This document shows positions 20,208-30,631 of a DNA stretch of 64,000 nt, piece after piece. A model generated the notes under the pieces. That model saw nothing but the letters and a program-made list of their open reading frames with translations. It was not told where the DNA came from and searched no databases. Numbering within the stretch: the first letter of the stretch is position 1; each line of letters opens with the position of its first letter. Both the position numbers and the translations under genes were made by a program. The stretch comes from Ceratobasidium sp. AG-K (lineage: Eukaryota; Basidiomycota; Agaricomycetes; Cantharellales; Ceratobasidiaceae), in NCBI GenBank assembly GCA_037039685.1, contig JAWNGF010000015.1, positions 573,001 to 637,000 on the forward strand, written 5' to 3'.

Positions 20208-20623
20208 TGTCATGAGCTGACTAAGCTCAGACATTTTATTCTGATTTTATATTCTTTTTTCCGAACACTTTCCTTTTTTGGTACAAATGTCCTTTGGCGC
20301 TTAACTTGTATCATGTGATGTATTTGTCTTTTCATTTGATATCAGTGTTGCTTCCCGAACTTCCAGAATGTTGAGTCATATCTCTTATCCTGTTTATCAT
20401 TGGTTGTACTTGGCTTTCCCACACTGATAAATGATGACGTGGCACTGATCCCTCATGTATATAAACCCAGAGGTCAAGCCAGTTAACAACAAGGCTTGAC
20501 CTCCTCTCCACAAGGACTTGACAATATCAAATCCTCTTAACTACTTCTACTCCTTGGGTTCTAAGACTTGTCTAAGTCAAGCCCCTTAACCTTTTATATA
20601 TCTTATTGACCCAAGTCGGGACA
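20208..20623 (+). repeat. solo LTR-D inserted in element 3 integrase
   Basis: About 416 bp starting TGTCATGAGC and ending GTCGGGACA, with TATA-like TGTATATAAA and a CT-rich region. It resembles the LTR at 57725-58210 (GACTTGACCTCC, TTCCTTTTTTGGTA, CATGTGAT). It splits the coding sequence between LHLELL and QHHDSPTAG. Only GTC is shared at the two flanks (20205-20207, 20624-20626), so the target duplication is imperfect or its edges are off by a few bases. Confidence 0.75.
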
Positions 20624-21360
20624 GTCATAGTAATTCCAGGTGCAGATCCTTATCTTCTGGAACATAGATTGCACCCTTGTACCACAGGAGTCCTTCCATT
20701 ATTTTGTAATCCTTGAACTGCTCTCTGACACTAGGGGGAAGCTTTTCCCTGTCTTTGACCACTAGGACAAGTGTGGTAAGCAATTCATCTTCCTCTTGTG
20801 CTTCTGTGATTTCCACAATAATGTCCCTTCCTAATTCCACTGCAAAACCTTTGAATCTTTCCTGATGTATCATGATCTGTTCTTCATTTGGTTTATCATG
20901 ATGTTTGGAATGTCTTGATAAGAGGTCTGGTTTGCTGGAAAGTTTTCCTGGCCAGTAGTGTATTTCAAAGTTAAAAGACGCCAGTTCTTGATACCATCTG
21001 TTATGTGGTCAGTTCAAGGTTTTTGCTGTTGGCCAGTAAGTTAGGTTCCTATGATCTGGGTAAACCATAATTGGTTCCCTAGTTCCTTCCAGATGTAATC
21101 TCCAGTGCTTCAGGGCTGTAATGATGGCTAAAAGTTCCTTGTCATGCATGTCATAGTTCATTTGTGGTGCTGTGAAACTTTGTGATAAGAAACCAATTGG
21201 GTGTAGGTATCCATTGTCCTGTCATTGTGAAAGAATCATCCCCATTCCACCCCTGATGCATCTGCCTCAAGAAAGTAGGGTTTGGCAGGGTTGGGATGTG
21301 CCAATACTGGATCCTTAGTTACAGCTGATTTGAGTTCATCAAAGGCTTGTTGCTGTTCCA
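20624..21360 (-). pseudogene. RNase H and integrase N-terminal linker (element 3)
   Basis: Minus-strand blocks are DPVLAHPNPAKPYFLEADAS (catalytic Asp), [61 protein letters not shown], then the frame 20625-20873 (MIHQERFKGFAVELG, LWYKGAIYVPEDKDLHLELL). A stop and frameshifts occur near 21000 and 21230. Confidence 0.85.
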
Positions 21361-22110
21361 CACCCCATTCCCATTTCTGTTCCTTTCTTGTGAGTTTGGT
21401 TAATGGCTTGACAATACTACTGAAGTTTCACACAAATTGTCAGTAGAAATTGCAAAGCCTAAGAAGGCCTGTACTTGTTTGACTGTCCTTGGGATGCACC
21501 ATTCCAAAATTGCCTTGATTTTGTCCTTTTCAATGGAAATTCCTTCAGGGGTGATGACTATTCCAACAAAGGTGACTGTGGTGATAAAGAATTTGCATTT
21601 TGTGAGCTTCAGGAAGAGTTTGTTTTCTTCTAATTGCTTCAGTACCTCCCTGACATCTTTTACATGTTGTTTCCAGTCTTTTGAGAAGATGAGAATGTCA
21701 TCAATGTAGATGACTACTGAGATGTCCTTTATGTCATGGAGGATTTTGTCCATCATCCTTTGGAAGATTGCTGGAGCATTCATGAGCCCAAATGGCATGA
21801 CCCTGTATTCATAGTGTCCTTCCTTGGTTCTGAATGCTGTCTTCCATTGATCACTTTCTTTGATTTGAATGTTATTGAAGCCTCACTGTAAGTCCAATTT
21901 TGAGACAATTTTAGCTTCCTTTAATTTTTCCAGAAGGTCTTCTTGTAGTGGTAGAGGGAATTGATTGGGTATAGTGATCTTATTGACTCCTCTGAGGTCA
22001 ACTACTAGTTGCAAAAGTTCTTCTGGTGTCATAGGTTCCGTGTTCTTGTCTTGATGCTTTTTAACAAAGAAAGCTGGTGATGCAATGGGTGATTTGCTTG
22101 GTACAATCTT
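21361..22110 (-). pseudogene. reverse transcriptase (element 3)
   Basis: The frame 21400-21798 reads MPFGLMNAPAIFQRMMD, VVIYIDDILIFSKDW (an intact YIDD box, the only one in the window), GIVITPEGISIEKDK and VQAFLGFA. Upstream, in broken frames, are the RT fingers (IAPSKSPIASPAFFVKK and VVDLRGVNKI). Despite the intact catalytic box, stops and frameshifts on both sides prevent a full product. Confidence 0.88.
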
Positions 22111-22707
22111 CCCTGCTGCTAGTTCCTCCTCTATGTGTTTCCTAAGGACTCGTGTTTCTGTTGGAGAAAGTGGATAAGTTTGTGCTGGTTTAGGTAGTTC
22201 TGTATCTGGCTTAAAATTGATTTCACAATCCCATTCCCTGTGTGGTGGTAATTCCTTAAAAAATTCCTTGCTGAAAACCTTTTTGAAGTCTTGGAACTCT
22301 TCTGGTATTTCTGTTAAATGTGCTGCTTTTTACTTTGATGGGTTCCCTTTGCCAAGTAATTTCCTTTGTTTCCCAGTTTATTTCAGGGTTGGCTTCTGAT
22401 AGCCATGTCATTCCTAGAATTAGGGGGGATTCTCCAGTTGGCATAATGTAGCATTGTTGTGTGAAGCTTTTTCCCAAGATCTCAAAGGTAAGGTGGACCT
22501 TGTACTGAACAACTGATGGTAGCTTTTTTCCATTTATTCTTATGACTTCTCTTGCTTTAGGTAGTTTGATAAGGGGAATGGAATTTTTTTTGGCAGAAGG
22601 TGATATTGATGAAGTTCTTTGTTGATCCAGAATCAATAAGTGTGGGAGTGGGATCCATGATTCCCTTGATCTGAGTTGAGACAAGTGGTGATTCATTTGT
22701 TGCTCTA
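22111..22707 (-). pseudogene. aspartic protease (element 3), truncated
   Basis: The reading begins RATNESPLVSTQIKGIM, TPTLIDSGSTKNFINI (DSG present). A frameshift then leads to LPKAREVIRINGKKL, YIMPTGESPLILGMTWL and the RT-proximal FNRNTRRVPRL. The coding sequence starts abruptly at the LTR-A edge, with no gag or zinc knuckle before it. Confidence 0.85.
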
Positions 22708-23194
22708 TGTTGCAACCTGCTAATGCCTATGGTTGATGACCACTGATGGCCTTTGAGATGTGGGAACAATATGTGATAAGTCTTCTAAGACTCTATCACT
22801 AAGGTGGACAAATGCTAGTCTTGTCAGTACAAGTCACTAGCTCCTAAGTCCAAGTGGCTGCGCTAAAGGCTAAGTAGCCAGGTGCCTCTGATCACACTGC
22901 AGGGAGAGTTGACAAGGCAAAGCAAGCTGGGGATGACCATGCTTGCAAGCCAGTATATATACTCAGAAAACAGGTGAGTCATAGTAAATACATGAGTCAC
23001 TTGTCTGAGTCATAAAGGGGGCTGCGCAGGCCAGCCAATAGAAAACAGCATGAGTGATATGACTCATGGTGACACATCATCCATACACCTTACTAAACAA
23101 GCGAGAGGGCTCAACAAAAGAGAAAGGGTGCTTAAGGCGCCAGTACAAGCCACGAGTCCACAAACAGAGGCAGAGGCAGGGACAGGTCACCACA
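22708..23194 (-). repeat. LTR-A at the junction of elements 6 and 3, no target duplication
   Basis: 487 bp, inverted relative to 4683-5179. Ends on the plus strand are TGTTGCAACC and GTCACCACA. Left flank CTCTA and right flank TGTTG do not match, and the two flanks belong to different genes (protease of element 3; RT of element 6). Confidence 0.9.
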
Positions 23195-23422
23195 TGTTGG
23201 AATGTGGCTGGTGCATTTTTTAGTCCGAACAGCATGACAATGTATTTGCAAAGTCCTTCCTTTGTTCTGCACACAGTTTTCCATTTGTCTCCTTCTCTGA
23301 TGCAGATGTTATTGAATCCCATCCTTAGGTCGATCTTTGAGAAAATTTTTGCATCCTTTATTTTGTCAAGCAGATCTCCCTTAAGGGGCATAGGGAATCT
23401 GTCATCCTTAGTGATGGTGTTA
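23195..23422 (-). pseudogene. reverse transcriptase fragment (element 6)
   Basis: The frame reads NTITKDDRFPMPLKGD, KIDLRMGFNNICIREGDKW and FGLKNAPATFQH, then stops at the LTR-A edge before the YxDD box. It continues upstream, beyond the nested LTR-A, at 23925. Confidence 0.85.
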
Positions 23423-23924
23423 TGTCGCAACCTGCTAATGCCTATGGTTGACAACTGCTAATGGCCTTTGAGATGTGGAACAATATGTGATAAGTCTTCT
23501 AAGACTCTATCACCAGGGTGGACAAACGCTAGTCTTGTCAGTACAAGTCACTAGCTCCTATGTCCAAGTGGCTGCGCTAAAGGCTAAGTAGCCAAGTGCC
23601 TCTGATCACACTGCAGGGAGAGTTGACAAGGCAAAGCAAGCTGGGGATGACCATGCTTGCAAGCCAGTATATATACTCAGGAAAGAGGTGAGTCATAGTA
23701 AATACATGAGTCACAAGTCTGAGTCAATGTCCGAGTCATAAAGGGGCTGTACAGACCAGCCAATAGAAAACAGCATGAGTCATATGACTCATGGTGACAC
23801 ATCATCCATACACCTTACTAAGCAAGGGAGAGGGCACAATCAAAGAGAAGGGGTGCTTAAGGCGCCAGTACAAGCCACAAGACCGCAGACAGAGAAAGAG
23901 GGAGGGACGGGTCACGACATGTTA
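23418..23924 (-). repeat. solo LTR-A nested in element 6 RT, with 5-bp duplication
   Basis: The LTR occupies 23423-23919 (497 bp; plus strand TGTCGCAACC...GTCACGACA). It is flanked by an exact 5-bp duplication TGTTA (23418-23422 and 23920-23924). It keeps the TGAGTCA (= TGACTCA) cluster. This is an ordinary solo LTR left by LTR-LTR recombination. Confidence 0.95.
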
Positions 23925-24660
23925 ACAGGACTTAAGTCTTGTACCAATCGTAGTCCTCCAAGTGGGCCTGGTTTTTTGACAAAAAACATGCCAATGCAAT
24001 TGGGGACTTGCTAGGCCTGATTTTTCCTGCAGAGAGTTCTTCATCAAGGTATTCTCTCATTGCAATGGATTTGGCAGGGGATAAAGGTATTGCTCTTGCT
24101 GGTTTTGGGAGCTCAGTGCCTTCCTTAAAATTGATAGCACAATCATACGGGCGGTGGTCCAGAATGCGTTTGAACTGTTCTTTGCTAAAAGCATCTTCAA
24201 ACTCTTTGAATTCATCCAGAATGAGATCCAAGGTTCCTTGTCTTCTGTGTATTTCCTCATCTCTCCAAGAGATGCTTTTTTGTTTCCAATCAATGTCAGG
24301 GTTTGTGGTTTCTAGCCAGGTAAGTCCTAGGATGATGTTTGTTTTGCCGGTTGGCATGGCAAAGAATTCTTCTTTAAACGTTTTTCCTTCCACTGTGATT
24401 TCCATACGTGCTTTGAAGCGGATCATGTGTGACAGCTCCTTCCCTTGTATTCCAATAACCTTTCATGGGACAGGAAGATCACTCAGGGCAATGTTATTCT
24501 TCCTGGCCCAAAAGATATCCACAAAATTCCGAGAGGCTCCAGAGTCAATAAGAGTAGTGATTGGGTCTGTGATTCCAGCAATGTAGCTGTAAACAATTGT
24601 GGATTCTTTGTTTGCTCTAAAGTACATTGCCGGTTCTTTGGTCTCTCCACACACAGTTAG
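23925..24660 (-). pseudogene. aspartic protease and RT N-terminus (element 6)
   Basis: Minus-strand blocks are NKESTIVYSYIAGI, TTLIDSGASRNFVDI (intact DSGA), MPTGKTNIILGLTWLE, DCAINFKEGTELPKPAR and PLSPAKSIAMREYLDEE, then IRPSKSPIALACFL. A frameshift follows before LRLVQDLSPVN and the nested LTR. Confidence 0.87.
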
Positions 24661-26591
24661 TGGGAGGCCCCTTCTTTTCCCACTTCTTCTTCTATGATCG
24701 TTGCTTCTCTTCCTTTTAGGTTGGGTTTGGTTGTTATCCATTCCCTGGACAAGCATTTGAGTGAACGGTGTCCTTCTTGACTGCACTTAAGACACTGGTT
24801 TGACACCATCCTTGCCTTGTACACGTTGTCTGGCAACCGTTTTGTAGAAGTCTGGCTGGTAGTGGTTGATAGAGATGCTTTCTTTCCAGTAGAGGACTTG
24901 ATTTGTTGCAATTTTTGATCAATGGAAATTGCTAGGGTGATCCAATGATTTAGGTTTAGACGCCTTTTGGTCCCATCCTTGTTGATGAGGGAGAGTTCAA
25001 ATTGTGCTAACTCTGTTTTGATTTCTGGTTAAAGTCCTTCTTTGAATTGGTTGATGAGGGCTTCCTCCCCCCAATTCACATCAACCATATGAAAGCGGAA
25101 TTTGGTTGCATAATTGGCTGCCAAGTTGACTTGTTTGAATTTCCAAATATCGGCTTCTGCTTTAACCTTTTTGTTAGGGTCACTGAATTGTTCCATAAAG
25201 TGCGCCTTGAATGTTTCCCACATCGTCAGGTTTGGGTCCGGGACGCCTGTTCATAGATCAGAGCAGTACCTGCGCCCAATGGGTGGCAGAGCGGTTATCT
25301 CACTTGAAATTGGCCAGAGCTTCCCTGATCCTTTCTTGTCCAGAGCTATATTGGTCACCAAGCCAGATGAAGTAACTCTCCATTGGGGTGATGAACATTT
25401 CTGCTCCTTCTCCCTTCTTTCTGTCAAAGGCTTCTGGTCTAGTGACCTTAGGTCATCTTGGTGAGCTTCCCACTTGGGAGTTGAGCAAGCACTGGAGTCT
25501 TTGCTCTAGATTGTCAATTCTTGTAGGTTTGGCCTCTGGTGCAGATTGTTTGCTGGGTGCGTGTAATGAGGCTTTGTTGACTTCATCCCTCAGGTTGGTA
25601 ATGGAATGTTCCATAGTTGCCACTCATTTGTTGAATGTTGTGAATTCTTCCCTAACTTGCTCAATTCCTTGAGTCACTGCTTTGTTCCACCAAAGCAGTC
25701 CTTGGCGTGTAGTGTCGAGGTCTTGTTGTACATTTGTTACAAGTCCTTGGGTGTTTGTGACTTCATTTTGGATGGTGTCTACTTCTCTTCCTGTAAGGTA
25801 AATGTTATGTTCAGCATTTTGGGCAGAGTTAAGAATAGCCATAAGGGACTGTTGTATTCCCCTGATTGTATTGTTAAAAACCTCTTGGTTGTTAGCTAGT
25901 ACTCTTGCTTCTTGTTCTGGTCCAGTGATTCTTTGCGTAAGACCCACTCTTAGACCTTTGATCACTCTTAGAGTTGTGTTGTGACGTCTGATCAGGAGGT
26001 TGTCCAGTTTGTCTAAACTTTGTATGGCAGTTCTTTGAGTACTAGAAGAACTATTGCTAATAGGTTGTGGATCAGTGGAAGGTACTGCTGCCAGGGTTAC
26101 TGGTGGTCGCCGTCTTTTGGGTAAAGACAAAGGAATAGGACCCATGTTGGTGATTGTTCCTGAGATGCATGGAACTTGTGGTGTGGGTGGAGGATGTATT
26201 GGAATTAGGGAGACACCTCTGTGGGACTTGGGTTGGGGCGAAGAATAGCCAAAGCTGAATCCTTGACAAGGGGCTGTTCCATCAGACGAGATGGTAATTA
26301 CTTCTGGTTCTGGTACATAAGTTTTGTCACCAGGTTCCTGATTTTCTTCCTCAGGATCTTCTTTGACTAATGATACTTCTGGTTGGAATGTTCCTGGTAC
26401 TGTATTTCAGCTAGGTACTCTTGATGGCGCTGGACCCCCGCCTGTGTATGTGCAAGTGCGCTTTTGCTGAGTGATGAGGATGGTCTAGCAGCTCTACTAG
26501 GACCTCTTTGTGTACTTGTGGTGGATGCGGGTCTTGAGACTGTGTCTTCTTGTAATCCTCATTCAACGGGTGTTGAGGCGTTTGTGGACAT
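24661..26591 (-). pseudogene. gag of element 6
   Basis: The ATG at 26591 is followed by STNASTPVE, a TGA, then GLQEDTVSRPAS and TQRGPSRAARPSSSLSK, matching element 4 gag. After frameshifts come the coiled-coil-like middle (VLANNQEVFNNTIRG), the gag domain (TFKAHFMEQFSDPNKKVK, NWGEEALINQFKEGL) and a CCHC knuckle (CLKCSQEGHRSLKC near 24770). Stops interrupt it at several points (for instance K*DNRSATHWAQ near 25300). The gag protein would form the virus-like particle and bind RNA. Confidence 0.85.
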
Positions 26592-26598
26592 GGTGTGA

Positions 26599-26610
26599 AG
26601 CTTGTTTTGT
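26599..26610 (-). other. self-complementary primer-binding site (element 6)
   Basis: The minus strand reads ACAAAACAAGCT two nt inside LTR-B, complementary to AGCTTGTTTTGT in the LTR sense strand (26785-26774), just downstream of the TATA (26811-26820). Same arrangement as element 4. Confidence 0.65.
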
Positions 26611-26612
26611 TA

Positions 26613-27080
26613 TGTTGTGAGCTTCTTCTTACCAGCAAATGAGACAGGATGCAAGGGAGAGTGAACAGCACTAAGACCTAAGTTACCTCCTGAACCGCAA
26701 CACACTTAAGTGTCTGTAGGCTCCTTGAGGGTAGGGGTGATTCAAAGGGTCACTCAGAGGTATGGATGACAAGACAAAACAAGCTGGGGTAACCAGGCTT
26801 GTTGGTCTTCTATATATATTCAGAAAGTGGCTGAGTCAAACAAGGTGAAGCCACACAAGTCATACATACAAGCCAACCAGGAGTGTCCAAGTGAGTCATG
26901 CTGTGCAGGCAGTCATGACTCATACAAAGCACTGCCATGCTACAAAATGTAACAGGACAACCACAAGAATGTGGCAACACGGCACAGGAAAAGACAAACA
27001 ACAAACAAACAGAACAACAAACATGAGAGCAGACGGGCAAGATGCAAGACAAGCCTGATGGAGTGAGCTGGCTCACGACA
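26613..27080 (-). repeat. LTR-B, 5' LTR of element 6
   Basis: 468 bp, TGTTGTGAGC...GCTCACGACA on the plus strand. It is similar to the element 4 LTRs but about 19 bp longer. Confidence 0.92.
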
Positions 27081-27082
27081 AC

Positions 27083-27345
27083 ATGGCCCTCATTGCCAGG
27101 GATATGCAGAAAAAGGGCAGAAAGGCCCCAGAGAGGATCACACCAAGTGGAACCTTCAAGAAGGTGACCATGAGTGCAGCAGCACACAAATATCAGAAGG
27201 GAGAAGGGATCTACACAGTAACTCCATCAGGTAGCATGAAGGGAGTCATTGAGGAGATCAAGAAAAACAAATGAGGGTTCTTAGCATCAACAATTTAATG
27301 GGAAGATGGGAGCAGATCAGAGATTCCCTTTGCATTCATCAAACC
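27083..27345 (+). pseudogene. gag C-terminal fragment (deleted element)
   Basis: MALIARDMQKKGRKAPERI, YQKGEGIYTVTPSGSMKGV, then a TGA in KKNK*GFL and FAFIKPD. Element 7 gag reads ALIARNMEKKGTN and YQKGEAIYTVTPQGSKKG at the same place with KNKRGFL, so the TGA replaces Arg. The zinc knuckle that follows in element 7 is deleted. Confidence 0.8.
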
Positions 27346-27960
27346 AGACTATAGACACAAGTCTGACCCTGAGCAAGGAACAAGACAAGGAATATGCAGG
27401 TCAGAAACAGCTGGAAGACCCCATCCAGGTAGGTGACAAGGTTTGGCTCAGCCACAATCACATCACAACAAACCAACCCTCCCTGTAGTTCTTGCACAAA
27501 CATCTGGGGCCCTTCACCATACTGAAAGCAGCAGGAAGAAATGCATACAAACTCAAATGACCTCATTCCATGACCATACACCTGGTAATCAATGTCTCCT
27601 GCCTTGACCATTACCAGGAAGATGAAATAGAAGGATGCTAGATAGATCCACCATCTCCTATTGTAACACCAGAAGGAGAAGAAGAGAATGAGGTGGAACA
27701 GATCCAGAGCTCCATGGTAGAGAAGTGGACCCTGCAGTACTTTGTCAAATGGAAAGGTTACACTTTGGGATATGATTCCCAGGAACCATTGGAAACCCTG
27801 GGAAATGCATCAGAACTTATTGCAAATTTCCATATGGAGCATCCAGATGCCATTAAGGAAGCCCCCAAGGTTACCAGGAAGCATTGTCATGAAGAAACAA
27901 GGCAGGACTTGGCTGCTGAGGAAAAGGAAAAACAGCCCATTCAGCATTCCAAGTGTATAA
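27346..27960 (+). pseudogene. integrase C-terminus and chromodomain (deleted element)
   Basis: LEDPIQVGDKVWLSHNHI and LGPFTILKAAGRNAYKL (GPY/F-like module) are followed by EGEEENEVEQIQSSMVEKW and YFVKWKGYTLGYDSQEP (chromodomain). Stops break the region near 27487 and 27558. The core DDE is absent. Confidence 0.8.
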
Positions 27961-28044
27961 AAGAGGCTGCTGGGATCCAAGTTCCCCATCAAAAATCTCT
28001 ATTCCTATCACAGTCAAACCCATTCCCCCTACTATAACTGCACC

Positions 28045-28473
28045 ATGTCCACCTTCTCCAATGCCACTGCCCATGTCTACAACAACTCCTTTACTTGCTT
28101 GGCCCCCTTCAAACAGTCCCTTCTCTGTGTCAACCTTGACAAAGGACTTTACTACCACAAGGGGCCATCACAATCCATCTACTTCATCACCTCCCACCAC
28201 TACAAATGCTCTTGTCCCTGCCCCTCCTTCTGTGGCCCACCCCTGGTCTGCTGGCACAACTGGATTGCATGTGACATGGCTAACATCCACAATAACCTTG
28301 AAATCATCAATGCCTACTGCAAGGCTGGAGCTTGGGCAGTGACTGAGTACAATGACCTTACAGAGGAACCTGAATGGCAAAACACGGTCATTGGCCTTAC
28401 AGACAATGAGGAGAATTATGGGGAATGGCAGGGTACAGGTTTGGAGGAAGACCCATTTGTGCTGAATGATTAA
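28045..28473 (+). CDS. accessory ORF3 (deleted element)
   Basis: A 142-codon open frame MSTFSNATAHVYNNS to EEDPFVLND, placed between chromodomain and polypurine tract like the other ORF3s. It has a compact Cys/His stretch (HHYKCSCPCPSFCG, CWHNWIACD) and an acidic C-terminus. It is shorter than element 1 ORF3 (390 codons); the shared features are position, Cys/His content and an acidic tail, so homology is likely but weak by eye. It is the only ORF3 in the window without an internal stop. Function unknown. Confidence 0.5.
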   Translation: MSTFSNATAHVYNNSFTCLAPFKQSLLCVNLDKGLYYHKGPSQSIYFITSHHYKCSCPCPSFCGPPLVCWHNWIACDMANIHNNLEIINAYCKAGAWAVTEYNDLTEEPEWQNTVIGLTDNEENYGEWQGTGLEEDPFVLND

Positions 28474-28502
28474 TAATAGTTTGTGTTGGTGGAGAAGATC
28501 TA

Positions 28503-28515
28503 GAAGGGGGGGTAG
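28503..28515 (+). other. polypurine tract (deleted element)
   Basis: GAAGGGGGGGTAG directly before LTR-C. Confidence 0.75.
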
Positions 28516-29398
28516 TGTCACAACCTCATCTATTTCTCTTTGTTTGTCATTGTGTGTGGCTTTGTTCTGCTTGTCTTCCCCATGTATGCACCTTTTATCT
28601 AAACCATGACTGCAGGGCATGCCTGCCTGGCCTGTTCCTTTGCCTCCTTGGTCTTGATGGACTTATCATGTCTCCTTTGTTCTGCCCTTGCTTCCCTTGG
28701 ACTCTTGCTTTCTCTCCTTTTGTCACCACTTTCTATTGTACATAGCCACAGTAGTTAGTATAGTATATATTCCAGCAACACAAGTCTTGTGGAGACAAGA
28801 CTTGTTGTCACAACCCTAGTTGAACCTTGGAGGCTGAGACTCCACAGGCAGTGAGGAAAGGGGTTGGGACAACGACAAGGGTCGAATGTATGGCACTTAG
28901 GCCTAAGTGAGTCACGCAATGAGTGATGGGGAAAACGACAAGAGAACAAGTCTTGTCTCCACAAGACTTGTGTCGTTGGTATATATACTAACTACTGTGG
29001 CTATGTACAATAGGAAGCAAGCGACAAAGGAAAACAGAACAAGAAGAGACAGGAGTCCAAGAGAAGCGGAGGCAAGACAAAGGAAACAAGATAAGTCCAT
29101 GGACACCAAGGAGACAAGGGAACCAGCCAGGCAGGCATGTCCCACGGTCATGGCTTACATAAAGGCAACTATATGCGCCAAGGCAAGAAGAACAAGACCA
29201 AGCACAAGAGAACAGGACAACAAAGAGAGAAACAAGAAAAGGTTGTGACACTTGTTCTCTTGTTGTTTCCCCATATCACTTGAGTGTCTACTTAGCTTAG
29301 GCCTAAGAGCCACTCATTGACTTTTGTTGTTGTCCCAACCACTGTCCTCATCCCCTGACTGACCCTCAGCATCATCAGGTCTGACTAGGGCTGTGACA
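28516..29398 (+). repeat. LTR-C, 3' LTR, split by an inverted LTR-C
   Basis: TGTCACAACCTC at 28516 and GGGCTGTGACA at 29398 are the ends of one LTR-C of about 433 bp once the 450-bp insertion (28806-29255) is removed. The family also occurs at 59691-60137. Confidence 0.9.
28806..29250 (-). repeat. solo LTR-C nested inverted within LTR-C
   Basis: 445 bp, plus strand TGTCACAACCC...GGTTGTGACA, flanked by an exact 5-bp duplication CTTGT (28801-28805, 29251-29255). Confidence 0.95.
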
Positions 29399-29485
29399 GA
29401 TTGTCTTCCAAATGGGTAGGCATGGTGGGCAGTTAATAAAACAAAGTGAATGCTTTAGTAGAGCCAAGCAGGGCTCATAACCTAT
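29399..29485 (-). other. copia leader-like stretch
   Basis: A short stretch between LTR-C and the inverted copia LTR. On the minus strand it would be the first internal bases after a 5' copia LTR (GGTTATGAGCCC). No gag coding sequence follows. Confidence 0.3.
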
Positions 29486-29759
29486 TGAGATATTGCCAAG
29501 AACATCTTGCACTCAAAGCTAACTTAGCAGATAGGCAAGCAGAAGCAAAAGGGCAGCTGGATATTGTATATACCAAGTACGCAGTCTGGTTTCTATACAT
29601 GTCATCATAGAAAGAGAGAATAACTAGAGAACACTTAGTAACACACATCTGTGTACTCTCAGTTGGCATAGAACACAATTAGTCAGCATATAGTTAATCT
29701 ATGTGCCATATTCAGTAAGAGGCAATGTGTACATTTGATATCATTCAATTCAATTCTCA
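29486..29759 (-). repeat. copia LTR (inverted)
   Basis: 274 bp, reverse complement of the LTR at 8481-8754, with the same TATTGAGA/TCTCAATA palindromic ends. No matching target duplication is seen, so it is a remnant. Confidence 0.88.
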
Positions 29760-29782
29760 ATACTAAGTGCCCAAATCCACAA

Positions 29783-30281
29783 TGTTGTGACCTGTCTCTC
29801 CCTCTGTCTCTGTTTGCAGACTCGTGGCTTGTACCGGCGCCTTAAGTGCCCTTTCTCTTCATTGAGCCCTCTCCCTTGTTTAGTAAGGTGTATGGATGAT
29901 GTGTCACCATGACTCATATGACTCATGCTGTTTTTCTATTGGCTGGCCTGCGCAGCCCCCTTTATGACTCGGACATTGACTCAGACAAGTGACTCATGTT
30001 TTTACTATGACTCACCTCTTTCCTGAGTATATATACTGGCTTGCAAGCATGGTCACCCCCAGCTTGCTTTGCCTCGTCAACTCTCCCTGCAGTGTGATCA
30101 GAGGCACTTGGCTACTTAGCCTTTAGCACAGCCACTTGGACTTAGGAGCTAGTGACTTGTACTGACAAGACTAGTGTTTGTCCGCCTTAGTGATAGAGTC
30201 TTAGAAGACTTATCACATATTGTTCTCACATCTCAAAGGCCATTAGCGGTTGTCAACCATAGGCATTAGCAGGTTGCAACA
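29783..30281 (+). repeat. solo LTR-A with 5-bp duplication
   Basis: 499 bp, TGTTGTGACC...GGTTGCAACA, flanked by CACAA at 29778-29782 and 30282-30286. It keeps the TGACTCA cluster and the TATA box. Confidence 0.95.
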
Positions 30282-30517
30282 CACAACCAGTTTTGCTGAT
30301 GTTGCTGGCTAAAGGCATTTTCAAAACTACCCATGACTGCTTCACCGGAAATGACATGTTCCAGGGTTGTACAGTACAGTAAATAAAAAACATGTTATTA
30401 AATTGTTTCTTACACTGTTAAAAACCTCACCGTATGTAAACAATCTGTTTATGTACTATAAGAAACCCCCCACAGTATTTCATAACATGCCTTAATGCAG
30501 GGTGATGGAAAGGAGCA

Positions 30518-30631
30518 CTCAGCAAAATTGTATAATGCTGCATAGAACTCCGTAGCTTGGTTTTACCTGGGAACACTCTGGAGCAGACCTTGTTGCTGGA
30601 GCACTCCGTAGCATTTTTGATCTTTGCTGAG
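30518..30631. mobile_element. MITE-like element, copy 1
   Basis: 114 bp with inverted ends CTCAGCAAAA / TTTGCTGAG, flanked by CA on both sides. It shares the ends and internal words (CTCCGTAGC, CTCTGGAGCAGACCT) with 42215-42400. Confidence 0.6.

Larger units (their letters stand above)
10634..22707 (-). mobile_element. Ty3/gypsy element 3 (minus), split by element 4 and LTR-D
   Basis: Minus-strand order: truncated protease (starting at the LTR-A edge, 22707), RT, RNase H, integrase, chromodomain, ORF3, polypurine tract, LTR-E. It carries two later insertions, element 4 (11216-18404) and a solo LTR-D (20208-20623). Gag and the 5' LTR are missing; LTR-A at 22708-23194 replaces them. Confidence 0.88.
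23195..27080 (-). mobile_element. Ty3/gypsy element 6 (minus), 5' half only
   Basis: Minus-strand order: LTR-B (26613-27080), primer-binding site, gag, protease, RT up to the FGLKNAPATFQ block. The 3' half is lost at the LTR-A junction (23194). A solo LTR-A (23423-23919) is nested in the RT. Confidence 0.88.
27081..29398 (+). mobile_element. internally deleted gypsy element (gag joined to integrase C-terminus), plus strand
   Basis: A gag fragment (27083-27345) runs directly into the integrase C-terminal region, chromodomain, ORF3, polypurine tract and LTR-C. Protease, RT, RNase H and the integrase core are absent. The gag part matches element 7 gag (60840-61100). The left edge coincides with the end of LTR-B at 27080, so the 5' end is cut. 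Confidence 0.82.
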
